Position numbers and translations under genes: made by a program
The notes under the pieces: model-generated
Seen by the model: the letters and a program-made list of their open reading frames with translations, nothing else
The model's database searches: none
Told to the model about the DNA's origin: nothing
Shown: piece after piece, positions 1-9,605 of the stretch
Position numbering within the stretch: position 1 is the first letter of the stretch
Layout: each line of letters begins with the position of its first letter
From: Haloplasma contractile SSD-17B
GTDB taxonomy: Bacteria > Bacillota_I > Bacilli_A > Haloplasmatales > Haloplasmataceae
Assembly (NCBI RefSeq): GCF_000215935.2
Contig: NZ_AFNU02000003.1
Span: forward strand, 248,001-312,000
Length of the DNA stretch: 64,000 nt
Direction of reading: 5' to 3'

Positions 1-199
1 CCCTTTACAAAAATACTATTCTCAATAATTAAAATTTACATCATAGATTGTACACCATAAAAAAAACTGGACTGGTTTTACTTTTTTTCAATATTTACTA
101 TCTTTATTTTACACTAATTTACCAAAATATACTATCCTTTACAAAAAAGGATTTGTATACTACAATTAAATTACAGAATATGAAAGATTGGTGACGAGT

Positions 200-709
200 A
201 TGAATATTAAATACAAAGACATGACGCCAAGTATAAATGCAAGTAGCTATATAGCTGATGGTGTTAAGGTAATAGGTGATGTTCATCTACACGAAAACGT
301 GAATGTCTGGTTTAATAGTGTTTTACGTGGAGATGACAACACAATTCAAGTTGGAAAGAATACAAATATACAGGACTTAGTGTGTATCCACGTAGATAAA
401 AAACATTCTACTACAATCGGTGAACATTGTTCAATAGGACACGGTGCGATTCTTCATGGATGTACAGTTGGTGACAACACTCTAATCGGAATGGGTGCGA
501 CTGTATTAGATGGTGCTGATGTAGGGAGTAACTGTCTTATAGGTGCTAACACACTTATACCACAGGGTAAAGTAATCCCTGATAATACAATAGCATTTGG
601 TAACCCAGTTAAAATAGTGCGCACAATGGATGATGATGAAATCGAACACGTAAGGGGAAATGCAGATCACTATCTAAGGTTAATGTCTGATTACAAAGAC
701 CCTGTTTAA
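200..709 (+). CDS. Gamma-carbonic anhydrase family protein
   Basis: A 169-residue left-handed beta-helix protein of the gamma-carbonic anhydrase/YrdA/PaaY family. Hexapeptide repeats run from about residue 15 to 140. The three metal-ligand histidines of the family are visible as His64 (CIHVD) and His81 and His86 (SIGHGAILHGC). The expected activity is reversible CO2 hydration, but many family members have no measured carbonic anhydrase activity, so the substrate is open. An upstream in-frame TTG at 188 has no ribosome site; the ATG at 200 has GGTGA five bases before it and was chosen. It is monocistronic, with a strong terminator at 759-792. The family call is firm and the enzymatic role is inferred. 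Confidence 0.9.
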   Translation: MNIKYKDMTPSINASSYIADGVKVIGDVHLHENVNVWFNSVLRGDDNTIQVGKNTNIQDLVCIHVDKKHSTTIGEHCSIGHGAILHGCTVGDNTLIGMGATVLDGADVGSNCLIGANTLIPQGKVIPDNTIAFGNPVKIVRTMDDDEIEHVRGNADHYLRLMSDYKDPV

Positions 710-758
710 AATGCGTATAAAGAGAGGTATGTTAATTTAATTAAGGGTAAAATGAGTA

Positions 759-792
759 AGAGTTATCATTAGTGATAACTCTCTTTTTTTTA
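759..792 (+). terminator. Intrinsic terminator after the gamma-carbonic anhydrase gene
   Basis: A perfect 10-bp stem (AGAGTTATCA with its complement) around a TTAG loop is followed by a run of T. Confidence 0.9.
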
Positions 793-845
793 TGCCTCTA
801 TTGATTATTTCTACCGTCCAACTTATTAGAATTCTCAGTTCTATC

Positions 846-2540
846 TTAATCGTTATCCTGTTTTCCGATCATTACAATAGCTGATAGGATTAAAAAAATG
901 ACGCCTACTACAACAATGTAAAAGGATACGATTTTGTAGTGAGATTCGTCCACGCTTAAAATAAAGGTATCTGAATTTAGGTTACCATCTGAATCTTTAA
1001 TACTTAATGTGATAGCATAAGTTCCCTCTTTAAAAGAATCATAGAAACCAGAGACTTTAATCTGATCTGTTAAGTCACCATCATGTAAATCAATTGCCTT
1101 AATGCCCTCCAATGGATTATAGGAATCTCCTGCACGAATGGATTGATCTTTAATGCCAAATAGTACAGGACCTTCCTTAGGCACAATTTCTACCTCATAG
1201 ACGTCCTCCGTTACATTTCCCTGTTTATCAAAAGCCTTTACGTATAGTGGATAGGTTCCGAGCTCACTGAAGTCTATTTCACTTGGATCAATTTCAAGTT
1301 CTGTATTATCCTCAGTTTCTTGATCTATAGCTGAAATGATAAACTCCCAAATAGGCGGCATTGAATCAACTTCAAATATTAAGTCTTCTTCTATACATAT
1401 ATCAGGTGCCTTAAGATCTGCTACGATTACCTTAGTAGTCTTTAGTTTTTTATGCCCATCAGAGTCCTTTACTAGATAGTATAAGGGGTATGTGCCCTCT
1501 TTTTCCAGATTGATTCGATTATCATATACCTCAATGATTAACGCGTTCTGATTTGTTTTATAATCTATTATATCGACGCCACTTAACCAGTCAATATCAT
1601 ATGTTTTTAAATTCATAATAAATGTCTTAACATTGAATAGTGAAGGCGTTTCAGGTTCTAAAACATATAGGGGTCTTTTAATCGTGCGCTTATGATTGTT
1701 TAACCCACTAACCGTAATAGTTATTTCATACTTTCCAATCTTATCATAGTTTACGTCATGATCGTCAAATGAAATTCGTTCACTTAAATCTTCGTCAACA
1801 TTGTTAAAATCATATACCCTAATCTGTTCTAACCATTCAGTTCTATTCGGTTCTGTTTCCACAATTGTCTTAAAGAAATCAACTTCAGTCGTGATATATG
1901 GGAGTTCTTTATCAAGCACATAGACGATAACTTCTTTTGTTTTCTTAATTCCCCTAGAATTGGTTACATTGTATTCAATTAAATATTTGCCTTCTTGATT
2001 TATATCAAGATTGTTCATGTTTAATTGGATATCGCTAGTGAGATCGCCATCTATTCTGTCATAGGCATAGATACCATCCAGTAAGTCAACTTTTCTTGAT
2101 ACCTCTAGTACATAAGAATCATGAATTCCAATAAACGTTGGTTCCTGTTTATTTCCTTCATGGTACTTCTCTTTAACAAAAACAGTTTGAATGAACGTCT
2201 CTTGCAACAGGTGATCAAGTTTATAAATGATTTGATATTTTCCTTCTTTTTTAAAATCCACATCACTGTACACTTCAAGTTTATGACTCACATCTTTACC
2301 TTCTTGGTTACACGCATATACCTCTTCTGTTAGTTCATTTAAAGACAGATCTGTATCTACAATTACCTCTTCTTTACCAATAAAATAAACCGAATTACTC
2401 TGATCGGTTTCAATTACGTTACAATTAGTTAAAGTTAAAAAAGCTTGATGATCCCTCTCTGCACTTACCTCTTCTCCTGCTATAGATGTATACATAAACA
2501 TATAAAATAATACGAAAAGCCCTTTAACAACAGTCCGCAT
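846..2540 (-). CDS. Cell-surface protein with tandem bacterial Ig-like (DUF5011-type) domains
   Basis: A 564-residue exported protein. Residues 1-22 form a signal peptide. About six beta-sandwich repeats of 75-90 residues follow (approximately 35-124, 133-210, 213-296, 298-375, 378-455 and 457-533). Several carry the DUF5011 hallmarks: a DGDLT-type turn and an EGxYxIxYxVxDxxG strand pair near the end of the repeat. A single membrane helix lies at about 540-560 with a short charged cytoplasmic tail, so the Ig stalk faces outside and is anchored by the helix rather than by sortase. DUF5011 domains normally act as adhesive or spacer modules; no catalytic domain is visible. GGAGG precedes the ATG. 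It is monocistronic as far as can be seen, and the ligand is unknown. Confidence 0.8.
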   Translation of the reverse strand: MRTVVKGLFVLFYMFMYTSIAGEEVSAERDHQAFLTLTNCNVIETDQSNSVYFIGKEEVIVDTDLSLNELTEEVYACNQEGKDVSHKLEVYSDVDFKKEGKYQIIYKLDHLLQETFIQTVFVKEKYHEGNKQEPTFIGIHDSYVLEVSRKVDLLDGIYAYDRIDGDLTSDIQLNMNNLDINQEGKYLIEYNVTNSRGIKKTKEVIVYVLDKELPYITTEVDFFKTIVETEPNRTEWLEQIRVYDFNNVDEDLSERISFDDHDVNYDKIGKYEITITVSGLNNHKRTIKRPLYVLEPETPSLFNVKTFIMNLKTYDIDWLSGVDIIDYKTNQNALIIEVYDNRINLEKEGTYPLYYLVKDSDGHKKLKTTKVIVADLKAPDICIEEDLIFEVDSMPPIWEFIISAIDQETEDNTELEIDPSEIDFSELGTYPLYVKAFDKQGNVTEDVYEVEIVPKEGPVLFGIKDQSIRAGDSYNPLEGIKAIDLHDGDLTDQIKVSGFYDSFKEGTYAITLSIKDSDGNLNSDTFILSVDESHYKIVSFYIVVVGVIFLILSAIVMIGKQDND

Positions 2541-2701
2541 AGTTATCCTCCTAAATTAAGCCATTTTATACAGAAATTACCTTGTATCTATAGTGTTTAC
2601 AATATTTAGGAGTTTAAACAAAATATGGAATAAAAATAATAGTAAGCAGTTATGACAAGTTATATATGTTTTAAATCCTGTTAAATAGAGAAAAAGAACA
2701 T

Positions 2702-2734
2702 AAAAAAACAGCAAGAACAGAGTCCTTGCTGTTT
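2702..2734 (-). terminator. Intrinsic terminator of the BI-1/YccA-like gene
   Basis: A 10-bp stem AAACAGCAAG/CTTGCTGTTT with a 9-base loop, followed on the minus strand by a T run (plus-strand A run at 2702-2708). Confidence 0.85.
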
Positions 2735-2748
2735 ATATTTTTTAATTA

Positions 2749-3507
2749 TTATTTTCTACGTCCAAGTAGAATAATTAAGAACCGAACGATTGTTATATAT
2801 AGCCATACAAGAGTAACGAGCAGTCCTAATGAAAGCATCCACTCTGCACGCTTTGGTGCACCATATTCAACTGCTTTTTTCGCATTATCAAAGTCGATTA
2901 ATAGATGGAACGATGCAAGTAAAATCATTCCTCCATATATTATAAGTAAAATTTGCGGTGTGAATCCTCCTGTTAAGTTAGCACCGAATGCATTTCCAAT
3001 CATTGCAATCATCATAAAGATAAATACACCAAATGTAGCTGCATATACAAACTTTCTAAACGCAAATCCAACTTTAAAGATTCCAGTCGCATAGGTAAAT
3101 AATAAGAATCCAAAGATGGCAAACGTAATCATTATTGCGGTAGGAATAATATCAGCAGTAGGATATCCCATGTTTACTATGTATGAGAATAGTCCCAGAA
3201 ACACTCCTTGAGCTACTGCATAAATGACGGTAAATAGTGGTGCCATTCGGTAAGAAAAACTTGCAACTAATACACTAATAAAACCTATAATCCATGATCC
3301 AATGAATAAAGGAAATATATAGGGTTCGATTGTTGCAAAATTATAATCTAAGTTATACCAGAGTCCACCCGCTATAGCAAAAATAAGTAGTATTAGGGCT
3401 CCTGATTTTACAGCTACTCCTGAAAAACTAGCACGTTCGGTCGATTCAAACGCATAACCTTCACTTAAGTCCTTCGTTAAAATCGGATTTCTTGTATTAT
3501 ATCTCAT
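2749..3507 (-). CDS. Bax inhibitor-1/YccA family membrane protein
   Basis: A 252-residue polytopic protein with about seven hydrophobic helices. The N-terminal signature TRNPIL is typical of the bacterial BaxI_1 branch of the BI-1/TMBIM superfamily. Characterised relatives such as YetJ of Bacillus subtilis are pH-sensitive calcium leak channels; that role is only transferable by family. A longer reading back to 3594 is possible, but a GGAGG site sits eight bases before the ATG at 3507 and the family N-terminus begins there, so this start was chosen. It is monocistronic, with its own terminator. Confidence 0.85.
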   Translation of the reverse strand: MRYNTRNPILTKDLSEGYAFESTERASFSGVAVKSGALILLIFAIAGGLWYNLDYNFATIEPYIFPLFIGSWIIGFISVLVASFSYRMAPLFTVIYAVAQGVFLGLFSYIVNMGYPTADIIPTAIMITFAIFGFLLFTYATGIFKVGFAFRKFVYAATFGVFIFMMIAMIGNAFGANLTGGFTPQILLIIYGGMILLASFHLLIDFDNAKKAVEYGAPKRAEWMLSLGLLVTLVWLYITIVRFLIILLGRRK

Positions 3508-3663
3508 TTCTATAACCTCCAATAAGTTATTATTCTTGTATATTATACCATAATTCATTATAAGTAAATAATGAATTATTAAATTATGATACAAATTCCA
3601 GTAGTTGTAATCATAACCTGCATATTTTTAAACAATTTTATGCACTATCATCGGTCACTTTCT

Positions 3664-4416
3664 TTATTTTTCATTATATTCTAGCACTAAATGAATGAGT
3701 TCACGTTGTATATCTCGCGTTAACGGTTTGTTAGTAGAATCATTTGTCTTAATATAATCACTTAACTCTTGACAGTTTTGATCAATTGTAAAAATTGCTG
3801 CTATATCACTATCGATTTCTACCTTAACATGTTTATTTGCAAAAAATAAGATTCCTCTAACATCGATTGTATAACCATGTTCGTATAATAACTGCTTAAA
3901 TAAATCCATTTGACGATCAATTTGATGAGTGGGATTTTTTTTATAATGAATCTTTGAACTTTCAAATGTCTGAGAAATTACCTCATCGTAATCGTTACCT
4001 TTTAATTGTCCTGTATAATTTTTCGTCTCAATTACATAAATGCCACTTGGTCCTATCACTAAATGATCCATTTGACAACGCTCAGTGTTTATTAATAAAT
4101 CTAGGTCGTTAATGACGTTATAGGAACGAGGGAGTCGTTTTAAAAGTTTTGAAACATGCTTTTCACCCATATAACCAATATGGTATTTTTTTGCCTCTTT
4201 TTTATGAACTTTAGCACGTTTATTGATCTCGTAAATCATAAAACCGGTTATTAGTAATCCGACAGCGAATACGGCTACGTGTTTAAAGTAAAACGAGACT
4301 AAAAGATAGATACAAATGATTAACAAGATATCAAACATAAAGATCGAATATAATTTAATTTGTTTTTGATACTTCTCTTTTAAACTATTTTTATGCTTAT
4401 TAATAACCTTAGCCAT
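3664..4416 (-). CDS. Membrane-anchored NERD-domain protein
   Basis: A 250-residue protein. Residues 25-68 contain two adjacent hydrophobic helices, followed by a basic stretch and a NERD (nuclease-related) domain at about 80-195. The domain shows GYMGEKHV, CQMDHLVIGPSGIYVIETKNY and a downstream QIDRQMDLFKQLL helix, the PD-(D/E)XK-like core being D...E-T-K. NERD domains are predicted nucleases and are often found on DNA-processing or plasmid-linked proteins; chromosomal membrane-anchored forms have no firm function. The ribosome site is weak. It stands alone between two unrelated genes. The domain call is secure; activity is inferred. Confidence 0.8.
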   Translation of the reverse strand: MAKVINKHKNSLKEKYQKQIKLYSIFMFDILLIICIYLLVSFYFKHVAVFAVGLLITGFMIYEINKRAKVHKKEAKKYHIGYMGEKHVSKLLKRLPRSYNVINDLDLLINTERCQMDHLVIGPSGIYVIETKNYTGQLKGNDYDEVISQTFESSKIHYKKNPTHQIDRQMDLFKQLLYEHGYTIDVRGILFFANKHVKVEIDSDIAAIFTIDQNCQELSDYIKTNDSTNKPLTRDIQRELIHLVLEYNEK

Positions 4417-4552
4417 TATAAACCAACTTTCATCATTACTTAAGAATTTTTAAAAAAGGTAAGATAGGTAAAAGATACCCTATAATAATTTTAAGTAATT
4501 AAGAGAGAGATTATAACTAAAGGATGAAAAAATTTGATTTAACTATTTTAAT

Positions 4553-4580
4553 AAACGATTGAACAGTCTAAATCGTTTTC
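4553..4580 (-). terminator. Possible weak terminator after the HD-domain gene
   Basis: An 8-bp stem AAACGATT/AATCGTTT lies just downstream of the HD gene, but the T run on the minus side is interrupted. Confidence 0.4.
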
Positions 4581-4596
4581 TTTCTGACCATAAAAA

Positions 4597-5241
4597 TTAG
4601 TCAAAGTCAAGGATCGGTAAAGACGTATTCGTTAGTTGCTCCATGTAGTTTTTATAATAACGAATTCCTAAGTCTAGTTGTTTGTTAAACCATTCATTTC
4701 CTGACTTAGTTTGTAGAATTTGGTCTTTTCTAAATTGGTTTAATCGCTCGATGCGTTCTGAAACTTCTCGCTTTAATTCAGGGATTGGCTTCTGTTCGGT
4801 ATGCAAGTGCTGCATATATTTATAAATTCGGTAGGCGCCAAATCGGTCAATATTATCCGCATCTGTCACAATCTTTGATTCGATTGTCTCCTCATAGTCA
4901 TACCCCGCTTCACCATCCACATGAATAGCAATTGCATAACTTATATCATTTATTTCTTTAGGAGATAATCCCAGTGTTTCTAAAAACGGTCTAGCGACAC
5001 GTGCTGATACTCGTCCATGTTCGCGATTTTCATTTGTATCATACTTCCCTACGTCATGAAGCAGGCATGCAACTGTTACGACTTTAATATTAGCACCTTC
5101 ATCTCTAGCCAATTGAGTGCCTACGTTCGCAACACGTAACGTATGTTCATAACGATACTGAATTTCAGAATCTTTGACGTCTGCTTGATTAAGATGTTTT
5201 ATTAAAAAATCATTCACTCTAGAAATTAAATCCTTACTCAT
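4597..5241 (-). CDS. HD-domain phosphohydrolase
   Basis: A 214-residue soluble HD-superfamily protein. The metal motif is visible as His27-containing RYEHTLRVA, then CLLHDVGKY (the HD pair) and later histidines in REHGRVSA and IAIHVDGE; a DADNIDRFG motif follows. This is the layout of the small YedJ/YfbR-like HD hydrolases rather than of RelA/SpoT. The substrate (a nucleotide or other phosphate ester) cannot be read from the sequence. A GGGTGATG site precedes the ATG. The next gene upstream, a small membrane protein 180 bases away, may or may not be co-transcribed. Confidence 0.85.
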   Translation of the reverse strand: MSKDLISRVNDFLIKHLNQADVKDSEIQYRYEHTLRVANVGTQLARDEGANIKVVTVACLLHDVGKYDTNENREHGRVSARVARPFLETLGLSPKEINDISYAIAIHVDGEAGYDYEETIESKIVTDADNIDRFGAYRIYKYMQHLHTEQKPIPELKREVSERIERLNQFRKDQILQTKSGNEWFNKQLDLGIRYYKNYMEQLTNTSLPILDFD

Positions 5242-5420
5242 CCTACATCACCCTTTACAATTGATACATTAATTTTACCATAAACAGATGCTTGTTTACA
5301 TATATTGGTTCTACTTTTAGAAAAGAAATAGGTTTATTATTCAGTAAATCAGATGTGTCTCTAACGAACAGTTTTATTTTTTCTAAAGAAAAAGACCGCA
5401 ACAAATGCAGCCTTAATAGA

Positions 5421-5621
5421 TTAATTAAACGGTTTGAAAAATAATACAATACCAAATATGATGAGGATAGCGCCACCAACACGAGCTGTCACAAGTTCTA
5501 ACGAAGAAAGCTTTCTCCCGTTTTTAAACGTCCAGAAATGACGAATTTTAATCATTTGTTCAGGAATAGATACATTTAAGAATCCGATGATGATAAAAAA
5601 TAATCCAAACACTATATGCAT
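5421..5621 (-). CDS. Small two-helix membrane protein (DUF6199-like)
   Basis: A 66-residue protein with two hydrophobic helices flanking a central basic loop (IRHFWTFKNGRK). The pattern of a helix, a PEQMIKI segment, WxFKNG and a second helix ending in FGIVLFF resembles the DUF6199 family of uncharacterised Firmicutes membrane proteins; I hold that match with moderate certainty. The ATG at 5621 was preferred over an upstream GTG because AGGTG lies seven bases before it. Confidence 0.55.
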   Translation of the reverse strand: MHIVFGLFFIIIGFLNVSIPEQMIKIRHFWTFKNGRKLSSLELVTARVGGAILIIFGIVLFFKPFN

Positions 5622-5774
5622 GTATTTCACCTACTTAAAATAGTCATGTGATAGTTAGATTATAACAAAGGAGATCACTAAAGTAAATAAGCCCCATTTT
5701 TTTGATCTCAAAAATCATTATTACATGAAATCAAATAACAGACCCGATCATTAGGCAGTAAGACACTATTCCCA

Positions 5775-8700
5775 TTAAAAATGATGATTAAATGGTTCGA
5801 TATATGTATAATCTTTTTCTTTAATAACAACTAAGACCGTACTCATATAAGGCATTAAGGTCTCCATTCGTTGTGGTGGAACGGCAATCATCATTTGCAT
5901 ATTAAGTGACTGGTAAAATTCCATCATAGTTTGGATTCGGCTTTCATCCATATTGTTAAATGCCTCATCATATAGAACGATTCCTGCCGAGTCTTGGTTA
6001 AATAATTTAACGAAGGATGCTGCAATAATTACGTAATAAGGGGTCTGCGTTTCTCCACCACTCTTTTCACGACAGACTTTTGAGAAACTAGATGTATCCC
6101 CATTATCATGAAGAATCTTAATGTCATAGTCCATATATTTACGATAGTCAGTAAAATCATTAATCAGACTTTCTGACTCCTTATCATCCTCTGTAATTTT
6201 TTCTAGTAACTCATGTAAAATCGCACTACTCTTTGGATCCATTACATCTGAATATAAGGAAAAGTTCTCTAATATACTATCATCCATAATTAGTTTATAA
6301 TATTTTTCTTTTCCTCTACTCGGTGTAAATACAAACTGATAAGCATCCTTACCAAACTGTTTACCTTCTAAAGCCTCATTTAATACCCTAATTTCCTTAT
6401 GTGACTTCTTAATGTTTTCTTGTAGTTTCGCAATAAAGTGCTCTTTAAATTCTAGTTCAGTCTTTTCTCTTAGTTCTTGTACCTTCTCTTCATAATCGAG
6501 TAAGGTACTATTTTTAATTTTTTCAAAAGTCTCAATATAGGGTTTAATCGTTTTCTCATTTTCATCAAAACTACTTTGATACTTGTAATTGTACTCATTC
6601 TTTAAGACTTTTAATTGACTATAAAGACTTGTAATAGTCTTTTGGTTTTCATCTAATTGCTTCTTGCATTGATCGATAACGTCTATAAACTCTATTTCTT
6701 TTAACATCTCGTTATACGCTTCTTTAGACTCTGTATAATGGTTATGATTGCGTTCAATTAGGTCATCAATTTCTTCATCTAGTTTAGCCATTTTATTTTC
6801 AGTATCATTAAGCTCATTTGATAGTTCAGATTTTTGTTTTTTAAGGCTTCCTATTTCCGTATAGAGTTCATTGATTTGTTTATTAAGTCCTCTAGACGTC
6901 TCATCTAATGTATCTAAATTGCGTTCTAATGTTAAATAGTGATCGTCAAGTTCAACATGTTCTGCTGCTTCCTTTAAATCGTTTAAGTCTGACAATTCTT
7001 TATAGTATGTTCTTATATAATGAGTATTCGATAAGATTTCATAAAGTTTCTTTGTTCCTAGTTGTTCGATTATTCCATTCACTTTACTAATTTCCTGTTC
7101 TATTTCATACTTTTTTGCAGTCAACTCATTTAGGTCATCTCGATATTTTGTTACTTGCTTCTTAATTGCATCACGACCAATAAATGGTGTTTTGTACACA
7201 TTTGCATGAATTTGTCTTGCCGTATAGTTGTTATAGACCATACAGGTTGGCGTGATTGCTGTTCGATGATTCTTTAACTCATTCACCTGTTCACAGCACA
7301 CTACACGATTTAAAAGCATGTTCGCGTAAAGTCTTGCATGGATATTATTTGTATCGACTTTGCTAGATAAGCTGCCAGGATGTGTCCCCTTATAAATTGA
7401 TATCTTACCGGTATTAACTAATCCAACCCCATAAATTTTCTTTTTAAACTTAACCTGTTCATAAATAGTAAGTGCTTTGTCAAAGAATTGAGGGGATACT
7501 ATTAAGTCAAAACGCTGACTGTTTAAATAACCTTCTATCGCATCACGCCATAGATCATCATTAATCTCTAAACATTCACAAAACACATGAACCTTAAAAT
7601 CCGGATACCCTTGTTTTCTGATTTCCTCTTGTATGGTTTGTCTTAATTCACTGATTTCCCGTCTATACGGGACTTCTTTTTGTTCTAAATTCGTAAGAGT
7701 CTCTCTTTTATCTCTCACTTCTTGATTTAACTCTTTCTCTTTTTGCTTAAGAAACATTAACTTTTCTCTATTTTTTTCTTTTAAATCATCATAGGTGTCT
7801 ATTATTTTTTGAAGTATATGTCTAAATTTATCTATATGATTTTGATTTAGTTCAAACTGTTTAAGTTCATATAATAAATCATGATTCGCCTTGGATGTTA
7901 GTTGTTCTGTAATGCCTTCTAACTGTGTGATCACCGTCTTAAGCTGATTTAAGACATAATCGTATTGCTGCTTTAAACCCTTTAGTTCTTCTTCCTTTAC
8001 TAAAATTTTATTTTTAATTTCCTCTTTCTCATTGTTCTGTCCAAGTGACGACATTTGTTTAATAAGCTCTTTCTTTTTTACATCTAACTTTTTCTGCTCG
8101 ACCTCAACTCCGTTAATTCGATCTTTACGTTCATTAATTTGTTCTTGTAATGATTCAATCGTCTTTGTTCGGTCCCCTATCTTATGTAAAAAGAGGTCTC
8201 TCTCGGAAAATGTTACGATGTTTTTATATAGATTCTGTTGTTTTTTCTTCTGTTCTAACTGCTTATATGTATCAACTATCGTTTGTAAATCATCTAGTTT
8301 TGTCTTAACATCACAAAGGAGCGTTCCAAAATGATGGTACGCCTTCGTTGTCTCTCTAAGCTTGTCTATATTAATCGGTTTGTCATCTAATAGAAAGTTG
8401 TAGACGAAGTCTTTAACATTATCAATCGGTTTAAAGGCTAACGCTTTAGGCAATAGTTCTACGTATTTGACATCGTTAATATCAAGTTTATTTAACATCA
8501 AAAGACGTGATTCACCTTTGGTCATAGGAAGCGTCGAGGAAAAGTTACGAATAATCTTTTTAAAATCGTTAATTTTTACTGGCACTCGATCTTTAATATA
8601 CCACGCTTCTGTAATTCGCTTGTCATCTATACAATAAAATTGTTCCTTCGGTCGCGTTTGGTTACTTGAGACATCGATGGCTACCCCTAAGACTACCGAT

Positions 8701-9005
8701 CGTTCACTTAAATCATCATAAAATTCAAGCGCAACATGGCTTGTTACATCTCCCTCTCTCAAATATGTTTTTTTATCAGTTCCAATCTTACATCGAACAT
8801 ACCCTTCTAAGTCTCTTCTGGCTTTCATATTTGCTGCAGAGTTAAATTTTACTTTTCCCCCAGTTATTACATACTGTACGGCATCGAGTAACGTAGATTT
8901 ACCCGCTCCATTCTCACCCGTTATAACACAGTTTCCATTTACTTCAACGGTTTCATTTACAAAGCCATGCCAATTAATTAGTTTGATTTTCATTAATCGC
9001 TTCAT
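5775..9005 (-). CDS. jetC: JetC/MksB-like SMC-family ATPase of a Wadjet-type condensin
   Basis: A 1076-residue SMC-like motor. Walker A is at residues 30-38 (GENGAGKST). Long heptad-rich coiled coils of Lys/Glu/Leu character flank a central non-coiled hinge region at about 450-620. The C-terminal head carries the ABC signature (KSGGETQTP) and Walker B (GIVLYDEAFNNMD). This is the COG4913/MukB-MksB-JetC architecture. In Wadjet (JetABCD) the JetABC complex extrudes DNA loops and JetD cleaves closed circular DNA; MksBEF without the nuclease acts as an auxiliary condensin. It is the last gene of the operon, 11 bases after jetB. The next genes downstream are unrelated and no JetD (DUF2220/DUF3322, Toprim-like) is present. 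A second ATG four codons in (8993) is a possible alternative start. Confidence 0.88.
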   Translation of the reverse strand: MKRLMKIKLINWHGFVNETVEVNGNCVITGENGAGKSTLLDAVQYVITGGKVKFNSAANMKARRDLEGYVRCKIGTDKKTYLREGDVTSHVALEFYDDLSERSVVLGVAIDVSSNQTRPKEQFYCIDDKRITEAWYIKDRVPVKINDFKKIIRNFSSTLPMTKGESRLLMLNKLDINDVKYVELLPKALAFKPIDNVKDFVYNFLLDDKPINIDKLRETTKAYHHFGTLLCDVKTKLDDLQTIVDTYKQLEQKKKQQNLYKNIVTFSERDLFLHKIGDRTKTIESLQEQINERKDRINGVEVEQKKLDVKKKELIKQMSSLGQNNEKEEIKNKILVKEEELKGLKQQYDYVLNQLKTVITQLEGITEQLTSKANHDLLYELKQFELNQNHIDKFRHILQKIIDTYDDLKEKNREKLMFLKQKEKELNQEVRDKRETLTNLEQKEVPYRREISELRQTIQEEIRKQGYPDFKVHVFCECLEINDDLWRDAIEGYLNSQRFDLIVSPQFFDKALTIYEQVKFKKKIYGVGLVNTGKISIYKGTHPGSLSSKVDTNNIHARLYANMLLNRVVCCEQVNELKNHRTAITPTCMVYNNYTARQIHANVYKTPFIGRDAIKKQVTKYRDDLNELTAKKYEIEQEISKVNGIIEQLGTKKLYEILSNTHYIRTYYKELSDLNDLKEAAEHVELDDHYLTLERNLDTLDETSRGLNKQINELYTEIGSLKKQKSELSNELNDTENKMAKLDEEIDDLIERNHNHYTESKEAYNEMLKEIEFIDVIDQCKKQLDENQKTITSLYSQLKVLKNEYNYKYQSSFDENEKTIKPYIETFEKIKNSTLLDYEEKVQELREKTELEFKEHFIAKLQENIKKSHKEIRVLNEALEGKQFGKDAYQFVFTPSRGKEKYYKLIMDDSILENFSLYSDVMDPKSSAILHELLEKITEDDKESESLINDFTDYRKYMDYDIKILHDNGDTSSFSKVCREKSGGETQTPYYVIIAASFVKLFNQDSAGIVLYDEAFNNMDESRIQTMMEFYQSLNMQMMIAVPPQRMETLMPYMSTVLVVIKEKDYTYIEPFNHHF

Positions 9006-9016
9006 CTTCTCACACC

Positions 9017-9604
9017 CTACTTATAAACTTCAACTTTTTTATACACTTCATGGATATTATACGCCTTTACTGCATAGAGAATTGTCGGATAAATGATTAA
9101 ACGGCTATTCCCTTTTGTCAGATCTCGATCCATATATTCAACTAAATTATAACGTCTAAACAATGATAAAATACTACGTAAATCCGTCTTCGTAATGGGA
9201 CGGTCTTGTAAGTTCAACGATAAAAACTTCTTATTTAATTCGTTAATTGTAATGACCACATCTCCAAGTGTGGCTTTCTCCTCATAAAATAATCTTAAGA
9301 TTAATAAAATGATGCTTTCCTTTAATTTTAGTTTTAATCGGTTATACTCATACTGATTAAATAAGGTAACAACTAACAGGTTCTGATCAAGTTCAACTTT
9401 CCATCCAATTAGCTGAAAATAATGTTGAAATAATTTATAATTCTCTTCAACAAAATAATAATCTTCAAAGTCAGCATCCTTTTTCGCAGTAATAAAACAG
9501 ACCGATAATAGTTTATTACCAATTCGTATGAAATTGCGACGATTTGACGACGATAATTTTTTGTATTTTTCATTAAACAAGTCTGAAATACTACTTAGAT
9601 TCAT
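9017..9604 (-). CDS. jetB: JetB/MksE-like subunit (DUF4194)
   Basis: A 195-residue acidic/basic winged-helix-type protein between jetA and jetC, the position held by the DUF4194 (JetB/MksE/MukE-like) kite subunit. The C-terminal half shows the family pattern of a helix with LRLFYEEKATLGDVVITI, a KTDLRSILSLFRRYNLVEY winged-helix recognition segment and a RLIIYPTIL strand. The start at 9604 has GGGGGA upstream and is separated by one base from the jetA stop, indicating translational coupling. A longer reading from a TTG at 9625 would overlap jetA and has no ribosome site. Function follows from position and pattern; sequence similarity for this subunit is always weak. Confidence 0.8.
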   Translation of the reverse strand: MNLSSISDLFNEKYKKLSSSNRRNFIRIGNKLLSVCFITAKKDADFEDYYFVEENYKLFQHYFQLIGWKVELDQNLLVVTLFNQYEYNRLKLKLKESIILLILRLFYEEKATLGDVVITINELNKKFLSLNLQDRPITKTDLRSILSLFRRYNLVEYMDRDLTKGNSRLIIYPTILYAVKAYNIHEVYKKVEVYK

Positions 9605-9605
9605 A

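Noticed and set aside
134-152. 7-bp hairpin ATCCTTT/AAAGGAT before the first gene
   Set aside because: A short AT-rich stem with no convincing T run and no visible upstream gene in the window; it could belong to a gene outside the window.
5255-5482. 75-codon minus-strand reading
   Set aside because: It overlaps the better-supported 66-residue membrane protein in another frame and has no ribosome site.
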